A DNA stretch of 64,000 nucleotides from the NCBI GenBank assembly GCA_016778985.1, contig JADHOM010000001.1, positions 1 through 64,000 of the forward strand. Reading direction: 5' to 3'. Positions 8,868 to 18,038 of the stretch are shown here, piece after piece. The position numbers and the translations under genes were made by a program. The notes beneath the pieces are model-generated. The model was not told where the DNA came from. It worked only from the letters and a program-made list of their open reading frames with translations, and ran no database searches. The stretch comes from Alphaproteobacteria bacterium. GTDB taxonomy: Bacteria; Pseudomonadota; Alphaproteobacteria; Puniceispirillales; UBA1172. How positions within the stretch are numbered: the first letter of the stretch is position 1; every line of letters begins with the position of its first letter.

Positions 8868-11498
8868 TTATAGAGCCCCGTGGCAGTGTTTGAACTTCTT
8901 CCCAGAGCCGCATGGACATGGGGCATTGCGTGGGGTTTTACTAGATATCGCACTCGCCGCCCCAGCCCTATTAGCCGCCGCTTTTTGGGCTGGCGTTTCC
9001 GCTAATGGTTTTGCGTCAGAGTCATCACTTGCGGCTGCTGTCTCAGGTGGGCGAAACTGAATATGCGCCATGACTGAGGTAATTGTTCGACGCAAATTAT
9101 CCAGCATATGATTAAACAGGGTAAAGGCCTCACGCTTATACTCGTCAAGCGGATTTTTCTGGGCATAGGCACGCAATGAGACACTCTGTTTCATATGATC
9201 AAGAGCCAGCAGATGCTCTTTCCAGCTTTGATCAAGCACTTGAAGCAATAATGATTTTTCGGCCTGACGCATAATATCTGCGCCAACTGACGCTGTTTTT
9301 TCCGCCTGCCGGTGATCAGCCATCTTAATCAGCCGCTCCTTAATGGCGTCTTGGTCCATGCCATCCTCAGCAATCCAGTCTTTTGCAGGAACATCCAGCC
9401 CAAGGAAACGCGCCGCGCTTTCGGTCATGCCCTCAGCATCCCAGCTATCATGATAGGTGCCATCAGGAATAGTCTCAGCGATCAGATCATCAATGACATC
9501 ATAACGCATATCTTTGATTGTTGTGGCAACATCTTCAGCATCCATAATCTCTCGCCGTTGCTCAAAAATAACTTTTCGTTGGTCATTCATGACATCATCG
9601 AATTTCAATAATTGTTTACGCATTTCAAAATTACGCGCTTCGACTTTTGACTGGGCTTTTTCAATGGCTTTATTAATCCATGGATGGATAATTGCCTCAC
9701 CTTTTTCTAACCCTAATCGGCCCAAGATCGAATCAAGACGCTCAGAGCCAAAGATTCGCATTAAATCATCTTGCAGCGATAAATAGAACTTAGAGGCACC
9801 TGGGTCACCCTGACGCCCTGAACGGCCACGCAACTGATTATCAATGCGGCGTGATTCATGACGTTCTGTCCCGATCACATAAAGCCCGCCAGCATCCAGC
9901 GCTTTTTGCTTGGCTTCAGTGACCTCAGCCAAAATCTCCTGACGCTTCTTATCATCATCAACATCAGCAAGGCGGGCATCAAGATTGCCGCCAAGCTGAA
10001 TATCGGTGCCGCGACCAGCCATATTAGTGGCAATAGTAACACTGCCCGGAATACCCGCATCAGCGATAATCATCGCTTCTTGTTCATGAAACTTTGCATT
10101 CAGCACCTGATGCGGAATTTTCTGTTGCTTTAACTCACGCGACAGCAGTTCCGATTTTTCAATACTGACCGTGCCAACAAGAATAGGTTGACCACGATCA
10201 CGGCAATCCATAATCTGCTCAATCACCGCTTGGTCACGTTCGGCGCTAGTCCGATACACTTCATCATGATGATCTTGTCGGGTGACCGGTTTATTGGTTG
10301 GAATGGCTACCACAGATAATCCATAGATTTCCGAAAACTCACCGGCCTCGGTCATCGCCGTTCCTGTCATGCCAGCCAGTTTTTTATAAAGCCGGAACAG
10401 GTTTTGATAGGTGATAGATGCCAGTGTCTGATTTTCTGGCATGACCTCAAGCCCTTCACGCGCTTCTAATGCCTGATGCAGACCTTCGCCAAATCGACGG
10501 CCTTCCATAGCGCGGCCTGTAAACTCATCAATAATGACAATTTTGGACTGTTTGATCATGTAATGGGTGTCGCGCTGAAACAAATGATGCGCCCGCAGAC
10601 CCATATTTACATGATGCAACAGAGAAATGTTTTCAGCATCAAAAAGACTGCCAGATGTGATTAATCCAGCATCTATCAATATCTGTTCGGCATGTTCAGT
10701 GCCTTCATCTGTCAAGGTAATATTGCGCTGTTTTTCATCGACAACAAAATCGCTCTCAATAAACTTGGATATGAGCTTATCAACAGCAACATATAGCTCC
10801 GATGAGGTTTCCGCCTGACCAGAAATAACAAGAGGCGTTCTTGCCTCATCAATAAGAATTGAGTCAACCTCATCAACAATAGCAAAATAGGGATCACGCT
10901 GAACCATATCTTCGAGCCTGAACTTCATATTATCGCGCAGATAATCAAAGCCGATCTCATTATTCGTTGCATAGGTAACATCTGCCGCATAAGCGGCGCG
11001 GCGCTCTTCGTCTGTCATGCCGGATTTGATACAGCCGACGGTTAAGCCCAAAAATTGATAAATCTGTCCCATCCACTGGCTATCACGTTCAGCCAGATAA
11101 TCATTCACAGTCACCACATGAACGCCTTTTTTGGTCAAGGCATTTAGATAAGCCGCCAAGGTCGCGACAAGGGTTTTGCCTTCACCTGTTTTCATCTCAG
11201 TGATCTGGCCTTTGTGAAGCACGATGCCACCCATCAACTGAACATCAAAATGGCGCTGGCCAATGCTTCGCTTCGCCGCTTCACGGACAGTGGCAAAGGC
11301 TTCGGGGAGCAGCTCATCTAATGATGCGCCAGCTGCGAGTTTTTGGCGCAATACATCAGTTTGCGCTCTTAATGTCGGATCATCCCATAGGGCAATCTGA
11401 TCTTCGAGTGCATTGATCCGATCAACCAAGGGCGACATTTCCTTGATATTGCGGTCATTGCTATTGCCAAAGAGGGCTTTTTTGAGAGAAGAAAACAT
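8868..11498 (-). CDS. secA: Preprotein translocase ATPase SecA
   Basis: The 876-residue motor ATPase that drives secretory proteins through SecYEG. The ATG at 11496-11498 ([11 protein letters not shown]) fits the family start; a TTG at 11576 would add 26 residues of unrelated sequence. Walker A is GEGKT (105-109), the DEAD-like motif is [15 protein letters not shown], and [11 protein letters not shown] is the conserved motif VI region. The C-terminus carries the SEC-C zinc finger ([13 protein letters not shown]), which binds SecB or the ribosome. The preceding Ala-rich segment is a variable linker. It is divergent from the PPIase gene, whose product would act on SecA-exported proteins. Confidence 0.97.
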   Translation of the reverse strand: MFSSLKKALFGNSNDRNIKEMSPLVDRINALEDQIALWDDPTLRAQTDVLRQKLAAGASLDELLPEAFATVREAAKRSIGQRHFDVQLMGGIVLHKGQITEMKTGEGKTLVATLAAYLNALTKKGVHVVTVNDYLAERDSQWMGQIYQFLGLTVGCIKSGMTDEERRAAYAADVTYATNNEIGFDYLRDNMKFRLEDMVQRDPYFAIVDEVDSILIDEARTPLVISGQAETSSELYVAVDKLISKFIESDFVVDEKQRNITLTDEGTEHAEQILIDAGLITSGSLFDAENISLLHHVNMGLRAHHLFQRDTHYMIKQSKIVIIDEFTGRAMEGRRFGEGLHQALEAREGLEVMPENQTLASITYQNLFRLYKKLAGMTGTAMTEAGEFSEIYGLSVVAIPTNKPVTRQDHHDEVYRTSAERDQAVIEQIMDCRDRGQPILVGTVSIEKSELLSRELKQQKIPHQVLNAKFHEQEAMIIADAGIPGSVTIATNMAGRGTDIQLGGNLDARLADVDDDKKRQEILAEVTEAKQKALDAGGLYVIGTERHESRRIDNQLRGRSGRQGDPGASKFYLSLQDDLMRIFGSERLDSILGRLGLEKGEAIIHPWINKAIEKAQSKVEARNFEMRKQLLKFDDVMNDQRKVIFEQRREIMDAEDVATTIKDMRYDVIDDLIAETIPDGTYHDSWDAEGMTESAARFLGLDVPAKDWIAEDGMDQDAIKERLIKMADHRQAEKTASVGADIMRQAEKSLLLQVLDQSWKEHLLALDHMKQSVSLRAYAQKNPLDEYKREAFTLFNHMLDNLRRTITSVMAHIQFRPPETAAASDDSDAKPLAETPAQKAAANRAGAASAISSKTPRNAPCPCGSGKKFKHCHGAL

Positions 11499-11767
11499 GT
11501 GACGTGACTTAATATAGGTATTTCCAAATAGACTACAATAGTCATACCCCATAGGGTGCGTCTTGGCTATTGTCAATATTTGCTATCTGTGAGGGGCAAG
11601 GCTTAAAAACATCCTGTTTCAGAACAGTTGCGGCAACAGCCTCAACATGATAGCGATAGAAGATATAAATAACCGTTATTTCAAGCGTCTTTTATGCGCG
11701 GCCAGAGCCCATAGGTCAGAGCTTAAAAGCCAGAGCTTAGCGGTCAAACCTATTTTAGGAGTATCCT
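11499..11767. other. Intergenic region between divergent secA and PPIase genes
   Basis: The longest non-coding stretch of the window (269 bp). It must hold the secA promoter and that of the PPIase-argJ-mutT genes, but I cannot assign boxes with confidence. Near-identical CAGAGCTTA stretches occur in it at about 11718-11726 and 11734-11742, and a CTGTTtcagAACAG palindrome lies near 11611-11624. The AGGAG ribosome-binding site of the PPIase gene lies at its right end. No tRNA or other RNA gene is recognisable. Confidence 0.5.
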
Positions 11768-12667
11768 ATGGCTTTTCTGACATCACCCCGGCGTTTATTG
11801 GCATGGTTTGGCTGTTGCACCGTTTGTCTGGTCACAACCCTGATAGTAACGACGACGTTTCAAACCTTGGCGCAGGCACAAGATCCAAGCCCAACCAATG
11901 ATATCTCAAAAGTTGTTGCGACGATTGATGGTGACGATATTACCCTAAATCTAGTGTTAGCCATGATGAGCCAATTGCCGCCACAATATCGCAATCAACC
12001 TTTTGAAGTCTTATATGAGCCTGTGCTTGATGACATTATTGATACGCGGCTTGCCGCCACCGCCGCCAAACGCAGCGGCATTGCCGATGATCCCTTGATT
12101 GAGGAGCTGGCGCAACGGGCATATGACCGGGTTATGGCAGAGGCATGGATTAGCCTGGAGATACAGCAGAATATCACCGATGAAATGGTTGAGGCACAAT
12201 ATGCGGAACTGGCAGGTGATATGACTTTACGCGAAGAAATTAGTGCGCGTCATATTCTGGTGGCTAGCGAAGATGAGGCTAAAGCCATTATCACACGGCT
12301 TAATAATGGGGAAGATTTTGCCGCCCTCGCCATTGAATTATCGACCGGGCCTAGTGCCCCTAATGGAGGTAATCTAGGGTTTTTCAAACGTGGCGATATG
12401 GTTCCAAGCTTCTCTGATGCGGCCTTTCTGTTAGAAGTCGAAAGCTATTCTGAGGCGCCTGTTGAAAGCAGTTTTGGCTGGCATGTTATCAAAGTTGACG
12501 ATAAAAGAGTGCTTGATTTGCCGCCACTTGATAATATCCGTAATCAGCTGGTTGAGGTCATGACCTCAGAGCTGGCGACACAACTGGCTGATAAGCTTTA
12601 TGAAAAGGCAACGATCAGACGTCTTAGCGTTGATAAAGTTATGGCAGCATCAGAGGCAAGTGAGTAA
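11768..12667 (+). CDS. Periplasmic parvulin-type peptidyl-prolyl isomerase
   Basis: A 299-residue exported foldase. Residues 1-37 form a signal peptide (two Arg, a long hydrophobic run, AQA before the probable cleavage site). A SurA/PpiC-like N-terminal helical domain follows, then a parvulin domain at about 158-246 with ISARHILV, GGNLGFFKRGDMVPSF and FGWHVIKVDD. It probably isomerises proline bonds of exported or outer-membrane proteins in the periplasm. The ATG has an AGGAG site about 7 bases upstream. Its position divergent from secA and just before argJ is seen in related bacteria. It could be called PpiC- or PrsA-like; SurA itself usually has two parvulin domains. Confidence 0.9.
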   Translation: MAFLTSPRRLLAWFGCCTVCLVTTLIVTTTFQTLAQAQDPSPTNDISKVVATIDGDDITLNLVLAMMSQLPPQYRNQPFEVLYEPVLDDIIDTRLAATAAKRSGIADDPLIEELAQRAYDRVMAEAWISLEIQQNITDEMVEAQYAELAGDMTLREEISARHILVASEDEAKAIITRLNNGEDFAALAIELSTGPSAPNGGNLGFFKRGDMVPSFSDAAFLLEVESYSEAPVESSFGWHVIKVDDKRVLDLPPLDNIRNQLVEVMTSELATQLADKLYEKATIRRLSVDKVMAASEASE

Positions 12668-12690
12668 GAGAAACAGTTAAAGAAACAGTA
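12667..12690. repeat. Imperfect 12-bp tandem duplication after the PPIase stop
   Basis: AGAGAAACAGTT (12667-12678) is followed directly by AAAGAAACAGTA (12679-12690), 10 of 12 bases alike. It begins at the last base of the PPIase stop codon, in the gap before argJ. Confidence 0.7.
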
Positions 12691-12722
12691 TGTAAAATAG
12701 TAACGCAAAATTAGGTCATGTC

Positions 12723-13955
12723 ATGAAACGATCACCATTGGCGCCCTCTGTCCAGTCGCCACTTATCGCTGTTGATGGCGCTAAGCTCAATACAGCTCAG
12801 GCAGGAATAAAATATAAAAACCGCGATGATGTGATGATCATGTGCTTTGATCAACCGGTTGCTGTGGCGGCGGTATTAACCCGATCGCTGACCGCATCTG
12901 CGCCTGTTGATTGGTGCCGAAAGGTTCTATCAAAAGGCCAGACAAGGGCGATTTTATGTAATGCCGGTAATGCCAATGCCTTTACAGGCGCGGCAGGAGC
13001 GGCGGCAGCAGAACGCTGCGCGCAAGCGGTGGCAGAGGCTGGTGGATATTCAGCCGACCAAGTCATGCTGGCCTCAACCGGCGTCATAGGTGAGGTCTTG
13101 CCAGATGATCTGATCACCCCGCATATTCCTGCGCTGATAGCAAAATCGGAGAGCGCCGACAGCAAATGGCTGGCCGCCGCAGATGCTATTCGGACAACCG
13201 ATACTTTCGCTAAAGCCGCCAGCCGCCAGACCAACATTGGTGATACCAACATCACCATTACCGGCATTGCCAAAGGCTCGGGGATGATTGCCCCTGATAT
13301 GGCCACCATGCTTTGCTTTATTGCAACCGACGCTGATCTGCCATCGGCAATTCTGCAAGATGTGCTGTCACGCTTCACCGACCAAAGTTTTAATGCCATA
13401 ACCGTAGATGGGGATACCTCAACCAGCGATACGGTCATCATGGCAGCCACCGCAAGCGCGAAGCACCCGCCTGTTGCCTCTGCTCATGATGATGTCTTGG
13501 CCAATTTTTGTGCATCGCTGAAAAGCCTGATGGTAGAACTAGCAACCTTAATCGTTCGCGATGGCGAAGGTGCCACGAAATTAATCCAGATTAATGTCAG
13601 CGGGGCGGATAATGATGCAGCAGCTAAACGCATTGGATTGACGATCGGCAATTCACCACTTGTCAAAACAGCGATTGCTGGCGAGGACGCCAATTGGGGA
13701 CGGATTGTCATGGCAGTTGGCAAATCTGGCGAAAAAGCCGATCGTGACAGATTGGAAATTGCTATTGGCGGTGTTGCGATTACCCGTGATGGAATGTGTC
13801 GGCCTGATTACGATGAAAGCATGGTGACTGCCCATATGAAAGGTGATGAGATTAGCATTGACGTCAATCTCAATATCGGGGCAGGGCAAGCGACAATCTG
13901 GACATGTGATCTGACCCAGCAATATATTATTATCAATGCAGATTATCGAAGCTAA
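12723..13955 (+). CDS. argJ: Bifunctional ornithine acetyltransferase / N-acetylglutamate synthase
   Basis: A 410-residue enzyme of the acetyl-recycling arginine pathway that transfers acetyl from N-acetylornithine to glutamate. ArgJ is made as a precursor that cleaves itself between Ala and Thr; the site is visible in SGMIAPDMATML, with T195 as the predicted nucleophile of the beta chain. LASTGVIGEVLP (117-128) and GEDANWGRI are further family signatures. Full bifunctionality (acetyl-CoA use) is inferred and cannot be read from the sequence. The stop TAA overlaps the mutT ATG by one base (TAATG), so translation is probably coupled. Confidence 0.95.
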   Translation: MKRSPLAPSVQSPLIAVDGAKLNTAQAGIKYKNRDDVMIMCFDQPVAVAAVLTRSLTASAPVDWCRKVLSKGQTRAILCNAGNANAFTGAAGAAAAERCAQAVAEAGGYSADQVMLASTGVIGEVLPDDLITPHIPALIAKSESADSKWLAAADAIRTTDTFAKAASRQTNIGDTNITITGIAKGSGMIAPDMATMLCFIATDADLPSAILQDVLSRFTDQSFNAITVDGDTSTSDTVIMAATASAKHPPVASAHDDVLANFCASLKSLMVELATLIVRDGEGATKLIQINVSGADNDAAAKRIGLTIGNSPLVKTAIAGEDANWGRIVMAVGKSGEKADRDRLEIAIGGVAITRDGMCRPDYDESMVTAHMKGDEISIDVNLNIGAGQATIWTCDLTQQYIIINADYRS

Positions 13956-14389
13956 TGCCGCAACAGCCTAAAAATCCGAAATCATTGGCAAAACCGCAAT
14001 TATTAGTCAGCGCCGCCGCCTTAATTGATAGTGATGGCAGAGTGTTGCTAGCCAAGCGTCCAGAAGGCAAAGCCATGGCCGGGTTGTGGGAGTTTCCGGG
14101 CGGCAAGGTTGAGCCGGATGAGACCCCTGAAGAGGCTTTGATCAGAGAACTGAAAGAAGAGCTAGCGATCAATACGATCACGTCATGTTTGGCGCCATTG
14201 GCGTTTGCCAGTCATGATTATGATGATATGCATCTGATCCTGTTGCTTTATGCGTGTCGGCGCTGGCACGGGCAAGCTATCCATCAAGAAGGGGGTGAGA
14301 TCGCATGGGTGAGAGCCCCACGATTACGCGACTACCCCATGCCACCTGCGGATATTCCGCTGATATCTATGCTTCAAGACTGGCTTTAA
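13955..14389 (+). CDS. mutT: MutT-like Nudix hydrolase (8-oxo-dGTP diphosphatase)
   Basis: A 144-residue Nudix hydrolase that probably removes oxidised dGTP from the nucleotide pool. The Nudix box at 50-72 follows the G-x5-E-x7-REUxEE pattern (GKVEPDETPEE, then RELKEEL), preceded by the MutT-typical GLWEFPGG. The start overlaps the argJ stop by one base (TAATG). The gene ends in a 12-bp tandem duplication that includes its stop codon. The argJ-mutT pair is frequent in alphaproteobacteria. Substrate identity is family inference. Confidence 0.92.
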   Translation: MPQQPKNPKSLAKPQLLVSAAALIDSDGRVLLAKRPEGKAMAGLWEFPGGKVEPDETPEEALIRELKEELAINTITSCLAPLAFASHDYDDMHLILLLYACRRWHGQAIHQEGGEIAWVRAPRLRDYPMPPADIPLISMLQDWL

Positions 14390-14400
14390 GACTGGCTTTA
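14377..14400. repeat. Exact 12-bp tandem duplication at the mutT stop codon
   Basis: AGACTGGCTTTA occurs twice in direct succession (14377-14388 and 14389-14400). The mutT stop TAA (14387-14389) spans the junction. Without the second copy the gene would still end at the same place. Confidence 0.9.
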
Positions 14401-14408
14401 ATATAGGG

Positions 14409-15329
14409 CTAATCTTGTTGATTATCCTGATCTGAGTTTAGAAAGTCCCCTAAATGAACTTCTGCTGATCCTGGTTTAAGCGGTTTCGGCTGATCAGGTG
14501 ATGGCGACCATGCGGTTAATGTGATCAATTCGATCTCAGCGCTGATCCGTTGATCATCGGTTTGAAAGCGGTCTTGATAAAGCTTTATAGCCTGCATCAT
14601 TGTATCTTTTCTGGTCATATGATTAGCTCGCCCTAATAGCGCGTTGGTCTCACCCATTTGCCGCAGCTCGCGCATCATATGAAAGGGATCAGGCCAAGTG
14701 ATCGAAAGCGTATCACTATCAGCAACGGGCAAGCCAAAGCCAGCCCGACCAAGCAAGCCACCTAAATCACGGATATCAGCCATCGGCAAGACGCGCGGCG
14801 ATAAGCCACCTGCGGTTTGGCTTTCTGCCTCAGCAAGACATGACCGCAGACCGCTGAAGCTAACCCCGCCCGCCATTGATAAGAGCAGTAATCCATCAGG
14901 TTTAAGCCATTGCCGCATCCGCGCCAGCATCCCCGGCAAATCATTAACCCAATGCAGTGAAAACGCCGACATAATGGCATCAAATGTCGCTTCACCAAAC
15001 ATCATATTATCATAATCAACGACACATGATGGTATATCAGCCGCCGTATATCGCGCCATACCAAGCGCCGGATCAGCGCAAATAACACGATCAACTTTAC
15101 CTGATGCCAAGGCCGCTTTGGTCATTTCGCCATGATGTGCGCCTAGATCAAGGACAAGCGGGAAATGGCGTTTTACGATTTCTAAGCGATCGGCCAATCG
15201 GTCGGCAGCAGCTTGTTTAAGAAAATTGACATTGCCAAACCCGGCGGCGGCGCGTTCACGATGCCGGCGATGGGCAAGCTTATCAATTAATTGAGGAACA
15301 TGGGCGGTCATGGCTGTCGTCACTATCAA
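14409..15329 (-). CDS. SAM-dependent methyltransferase, BioC/NDUFAF5-like
   Basis: A 306-residue class I methyltransferase. The SAM loop is VLDLGAHHGEMTKAAL and the family-diagnostic segment is MSAFSLHWVNDLPGML, found in BioC and in the mitochondrial complex I assembly factor NDUFAF5. LKPDGLLLLSMAGG is the post-methyl-transfer strand. In alphaproteobacteria this gene is usually next to comF, as here (divergent, 85 bp), and has no biotin genes around it, so an NDUFAF5-like role (modification of a complex I subunit) is more likely than BioC. The exact N-terminus is uncertain: a second Met at residue 7 (MTAHVPQL) is an alternative start. Confidence 0.85.
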   Translation of the reverse strand: MIVTTAMTAHVPQLIDKLAHRRHRERAAAGFGNVNFLKQAAADRLADRLEIVKRHFPLVLDLGAHHGEMTKAALASGKVDRVICADPALGMARYTAADIPSCVVDYDNMMFGEATFDAIMSAFSLHWVNDLPGMLARMRQWLKPDGLLLLSMAGGVSFSGLRSCLAEAESQTAGGLSPRVLPMADIRDLGGLLGRAGFGLPVADSDTLSITWPDPFHMMRELRQMGETNALLGRANHMTRKDTMMQAIKLYQDRFQTDDQRISAEIELITLTAWSPSPDQPKPLKPGSAEVHLGDFLNSDQDNQQD

Positions 15330-15414
15330 GAGTTATATTACCATAACATGCCTTGATCATAAAAACACCGCTGCATTAGGTTTTTATTAATCTTTTGCAG
15401 GCATAATATGTTTT

Positions 15415-16194
15415 ATGTGTGCATGGTCACCTCTCATTCGTCATGGCATTCGTCATGGTATTCGTCATGGTATTCGTCATGGCATTAACCTGCTTATTCC
15501 GCCGCAATGTCCTGCCTGTCATGCGATTATTGATGATGACGGGTTATGTGGGCAATGCTGGACACATATCAAACGCATAACGCCGCCATTATGCCAACAA
15601 TGTGGGCGCGGCTTTGCCTTTGACTTTGCCGATGGCGTTACAGATTGCTGGGATCGATGCGGACGGTGCCTGACTGAGCCACCTGATTTTGATCGCGCTA
15701 TTGCTGCGTTCAAATATAATGCGATGTCACGCCTGCTTATCTTAGGCTTGAAATATGCGAGGCGTCATGACGTTACCCCAACTATGGCGCGCATGATGGC
15801 TAATGCTGGGGCTGAATTATTGAACCAATCAGACTGGATTATTCCCCTGCCCTTGCACTGGACACGCTATGTTCAGCGTGGCTTTAATCAATCGGCAGAA
15901 CTAGCTCGGGCGACAATGAAAGCCGCCGATATTGCCGCCCAAAAATATCGCCCTGATATCCTCAAGCGGATAAAGAAAACCGAAAGCCAAGGCTATAAAA
16001 CTCGCCAGCAACGGCGGCAGAACCTGCAGAGCGCGTTTCGGGTAGCCGATAATACCAGATGCTTAAACGGTGCCTCAGTAGTGATTATTGATGATGTTCT
16101 GACGACAGGGGCAAGCCTATCATCAGCGGCGCGATGCTTGAAAAAGGCGGGCGCAAAAGAGGTTGCTGTTCTTATCGCTGCTCGTGTAGGTTAA
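15415..16194 (+). CDS. comF: ComF family phosphoribosyltransferase-like protein
   Basis: A 259-residue ComF homologue. In competent bacteria ComF helps DNA uptake; in most Proteobacteria its role is unclear. The N-terminus contains four RHGI units encoded by a 12-bp tandem repeat, placed directly before the usual family start (LLIPPQCPAC). Cysteine pairs C32/C35, C45/C48, C60/C63 and C82/C85 form a double zinc-binding module. The C-terminal PRTase motif is VVIIDDVLTTGAS (222-234). No clear ribosome-binding site precedes the ATG at 15415. In relatives a glutaredoxin gene often lies between comF and the nitrilase gene; here there are only 29 bp. Confidence 0.9.
   Translation: MCAWSPLIRHGIRHGIRHGIRHGINLLIPPQCPACHAIIDDDGLCGQCWTHIKRITPPLCQQCGRGFAFDFADGVTDCWDRCGRCLTEPPDFDRAIAAFKYNAMSRLLILGLKYARRHDVTPTMARMMANAGAELLNQSDWIIPLPLHWTRYVQRGFNQSAELARATMKAADIAAQKYRPDILKRIKKTESQGYKTRQQRRQNLQSAFRVADNTRCLNGASVVIIDDVLTTGASLSSAARCLKKAGAKEVAVLIAARVG
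15436..15483. repeat. 12-bp tandem repeat, four copies, at the 5' end of comF
   Basis: ATTCGTCATGG(C/T) is repeated four times without interruption (15436-15447, 15448-15459, 15460-15471, 15472-15483); the copies differ only at the last base, which is C, T, T, C. In the comF frame each unit encodes an RHGI step. Each unit also carries an out-of-frame ATG. Confidence 0.97.
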
Positions 16195-16223
16195 CATGAT
16201 AGCCAATAACGAAATAGCGCGAC

Positions 16224-17060
16224 ATGATATTACAGATTGCTAATTGTCAATATACAGCCCTTGCTGATGATCAGGCTACCTGTGCGATCGTTCTGCCAAT
16301 GATGGCTGAGGCAGCAAACAAAGGCGCTGATATGATTTGTCTGCCCGAATGCGCTAGCCGTCTTGATCCGAACAGCGCCTCATTGATAGCCAATAGCCAG
16401 ACAGAAAATAACAGCATCAGCCTTGCCATGTTTCGAGATGCCGCGAGAACACATAAAAAATGGGTGCTGGTTGGCTCTATTTTGCTGAAATCAGAAACCC
16501 GTGATGACATGATGGTTAATCGTGGGTTCTTGATCACCCCTGATGGTGATATCCGCGCTCGTTACGATAAAATCCATATGTTTGATGTATCGGTTAATGA
16601 TGGTCAAACCTATCACGAATCGCGCCGCTTTATTGCTGGTGATACCTCTGTTCTAGTCAATATGGATGGCTGGCGACTTGGCATGACCATTTGCTATGAT
16701 CTGCGTTTTCCTTATCTGTATCGTCAGCTGGCACGCAATGGTGCTGATGTTATTACCATTCCTGCGGCTTTTACCAAAGTCACCGGCATGGCGCATTGGC
16801 ATAGTCTGATGCAAGCTAGGGCGATAGAAAATGCTGTCTTTATTGTCAGCCCAGCGCAATGCGGCACCCATGCTGGTGGCCGCCAGACCTATGGTCATGC
16901 GTTGGTGGTTGATCCTTGGGGCAAGGTGCTAAGCGATGCCGGAGAGCATCCGACATTGACCGTAACATCTATTGATTTGGATGCCGTCCAGAAAGCGCGA
17001 GCGGCTATTCCGTCATTAACGCATGATCGGGAGGATAATATTCGGCTAGATATCGTCTGA
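16224..17060 (+). CDS. Nitrilase-family carbon-nitrogen hydrolase (Nit1/Nit2-like amidase)
   Basis: A 278-residue amidase of the nitrilase superfamily. The catalytic Glu-Lys-Cys triad is complete: E42 in ICLPECAS, K116 in RYDKIHMFDV and C157 in MTICYDLRFPYLYR. The RYDKIHMFDV and CYDLRFPYLYR blocks match the Nit branch, whose characterised members hydrolyse deaminated glutathione or omega-amides; the exact substrate here is inferred. It begins 29 bp after comF and is probably co-transcribed. Its 3' end overlaps the convergent accA gene by 15 bp. Confidence 0.9.
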   Translation: MILQIANCQYTALADDQATCAIVLPMMAEAANKGADMICLPECASRLDPNSASLIANSQTENNSISLAMFRDAARTHKKWVLVGSILLKSETRDDMMVNRGFLITPDGDIRARYDKIHMFDVSVNDGQTYHESRRFIAGDTSVLVNMDGWRLGMTICYDLRFPYLYRQLARNGADVITIPAAFTKVTGMAHWHSLMQARAIENAVFIVSPAQCGTHAGGRQTYGHALVVDPWGKVLSDAGEHPTLTVTSIDLDAVQKARAAIPSLTHDREDNIRLDIV

Positions 17061-17999
17061 GCCGAATTTAAGATATTTGGCACGCCGATCAGCGATCAGC
17101 TCTTGGCTTGATTTTCCTTCAACCTCAGCCAGTTCATTGGCGATGGCATCACCTAGATTTTTGATCGCCGTATCAGGGTCACGATGCGCCGCGCCTAGTG
17201 GCTCAGACACGATGGCGTCAATGACGCCAAGCGCCATCATGTCTTTAGCAGTGAGTTTTAATGCCTCCGATGCGTCTTTGGCATGATCGGCGCTACGCCA
17301 TAAAATAGACGCGCAACCCTCGGGTGAGATGACCGAATATACCGCATGTTCAAACATGATGACGCGGTTTCCTGTTGCCAGCGCGATCGCGCCGCCAGAG
17401 CCGCCCTCACCAATAATGGCAGAAATCAATGGTGTTTTCAGATTAAGACACGCCTGAATAGACCGAGCAATCGCCTCAGCCTGGCCGCGTTCTTCAGCCC
17501 CTCGACCCGGATATGCGCCTGCGGTATCAACCAGCGATATGACAGGCAATCCAAAGCGCCCAGCCAGCTCCATCAGGCGCCGCGCTTTACGATATCCCTC
17601 AGGCCGAACCATCCCAAAATTACGCTTGATACGATCTTCGGTTGTATGCCCTTTTTCTGTCCCTATAATCGCCACCGGCTTATCACGAAAACGGCCAAGG
17701 CCCGAAATTAAGGCATGATCTTCGCGATAATTACGATCGCCAGCCATGGGAATGAAATCGGTAAAAAGATCAGCAATAATCGTGGTGATTTTTGGACGAT
17801 CAGGATGCCGCGCAACCTGCACTTTTTCCCATGGCTTTAACTGCGCATAGGCTTGAGTCAGCTCTTTGGTAATCTTTGACTGAAGTCGGCTAACCTCATC
17901 AGCGATATTAATATCGCCTTCTGAGGACAGATGCCGCAATTCTTCTATCTTGCCTTCCAGAACAGCAATAGGTTTTTCAAAATCAAGAAATTGACGCAT
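17046..17999 (-). CDS. accA: Acetyl-CoA carboxylase carboxyltransferase subunit alpha
   Basis: The 317-residue alpha subunit of the carboxyltransferase that makes malonyl-CoA for fatty-acid synthesis together with AccD (not in the window). MRQFLDFEKPIAVLEGKIEEL is the usual N-terminus, GEGGSGGAIALATGNRV is the crotonase-fold CoA/oxyanion region, and PEGCASILWR is family-specific. It lies 39 bp downstream of xerD on the same strand. The last 15 bp overlap the end of the convergent amidase gene. Confidence 0.96.
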   Translation of the reverse strand: MRQFLDFEKPIAVLEGKIEELRHLSSEGDINIADEVSRLQSKITKELTQAYAQLKPWEKVQVARHPDRPKITTIIADLFTDFIPMAGDRNYREDHALISGLGRFRDKPVAIIGTEKGHTTEDRIKRNFGMVRPEGYRKARRLMELAGRFGLPVISLVDTAGAYPGRGAEERGQAEAIARSIQACLNLKTPLISAIIGEGGSGGAIALATGNRVIMFEHAVYSVISPEGCASILWRSADHAKDASEALKLTAKDMMALGVIDAIVSEPLGAAHRDPDTAIKNLGDAIANELAEVEGKSSQELIADRRAKYLKFGSDDI

Positions 18000-18038
18000 A
18001 TCTCATCACCATAAGTTAATCTAATCATAATACCCGCA

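Noticed and set aside
11647-11901. Small open frame starting in the secA-PPIase gap
   Set aside because: It runs into the PPIase gene in another frame and has no recognisable domain or ribosome-binding site.
12851-13450. 199-codon open frame opposite argJ
   Set aside because: Antisense to a well-supported gene; composition reflects the reverse of argJ codons.
15443-15580. Out-of-frame hydrophobic peptide frame starting in the comF repeat
   Set aside because: It comes from the repeat's internal ATGs, has no ribosome-binding site and overlaps the conserved comF zinc module; coincidence is more likely.
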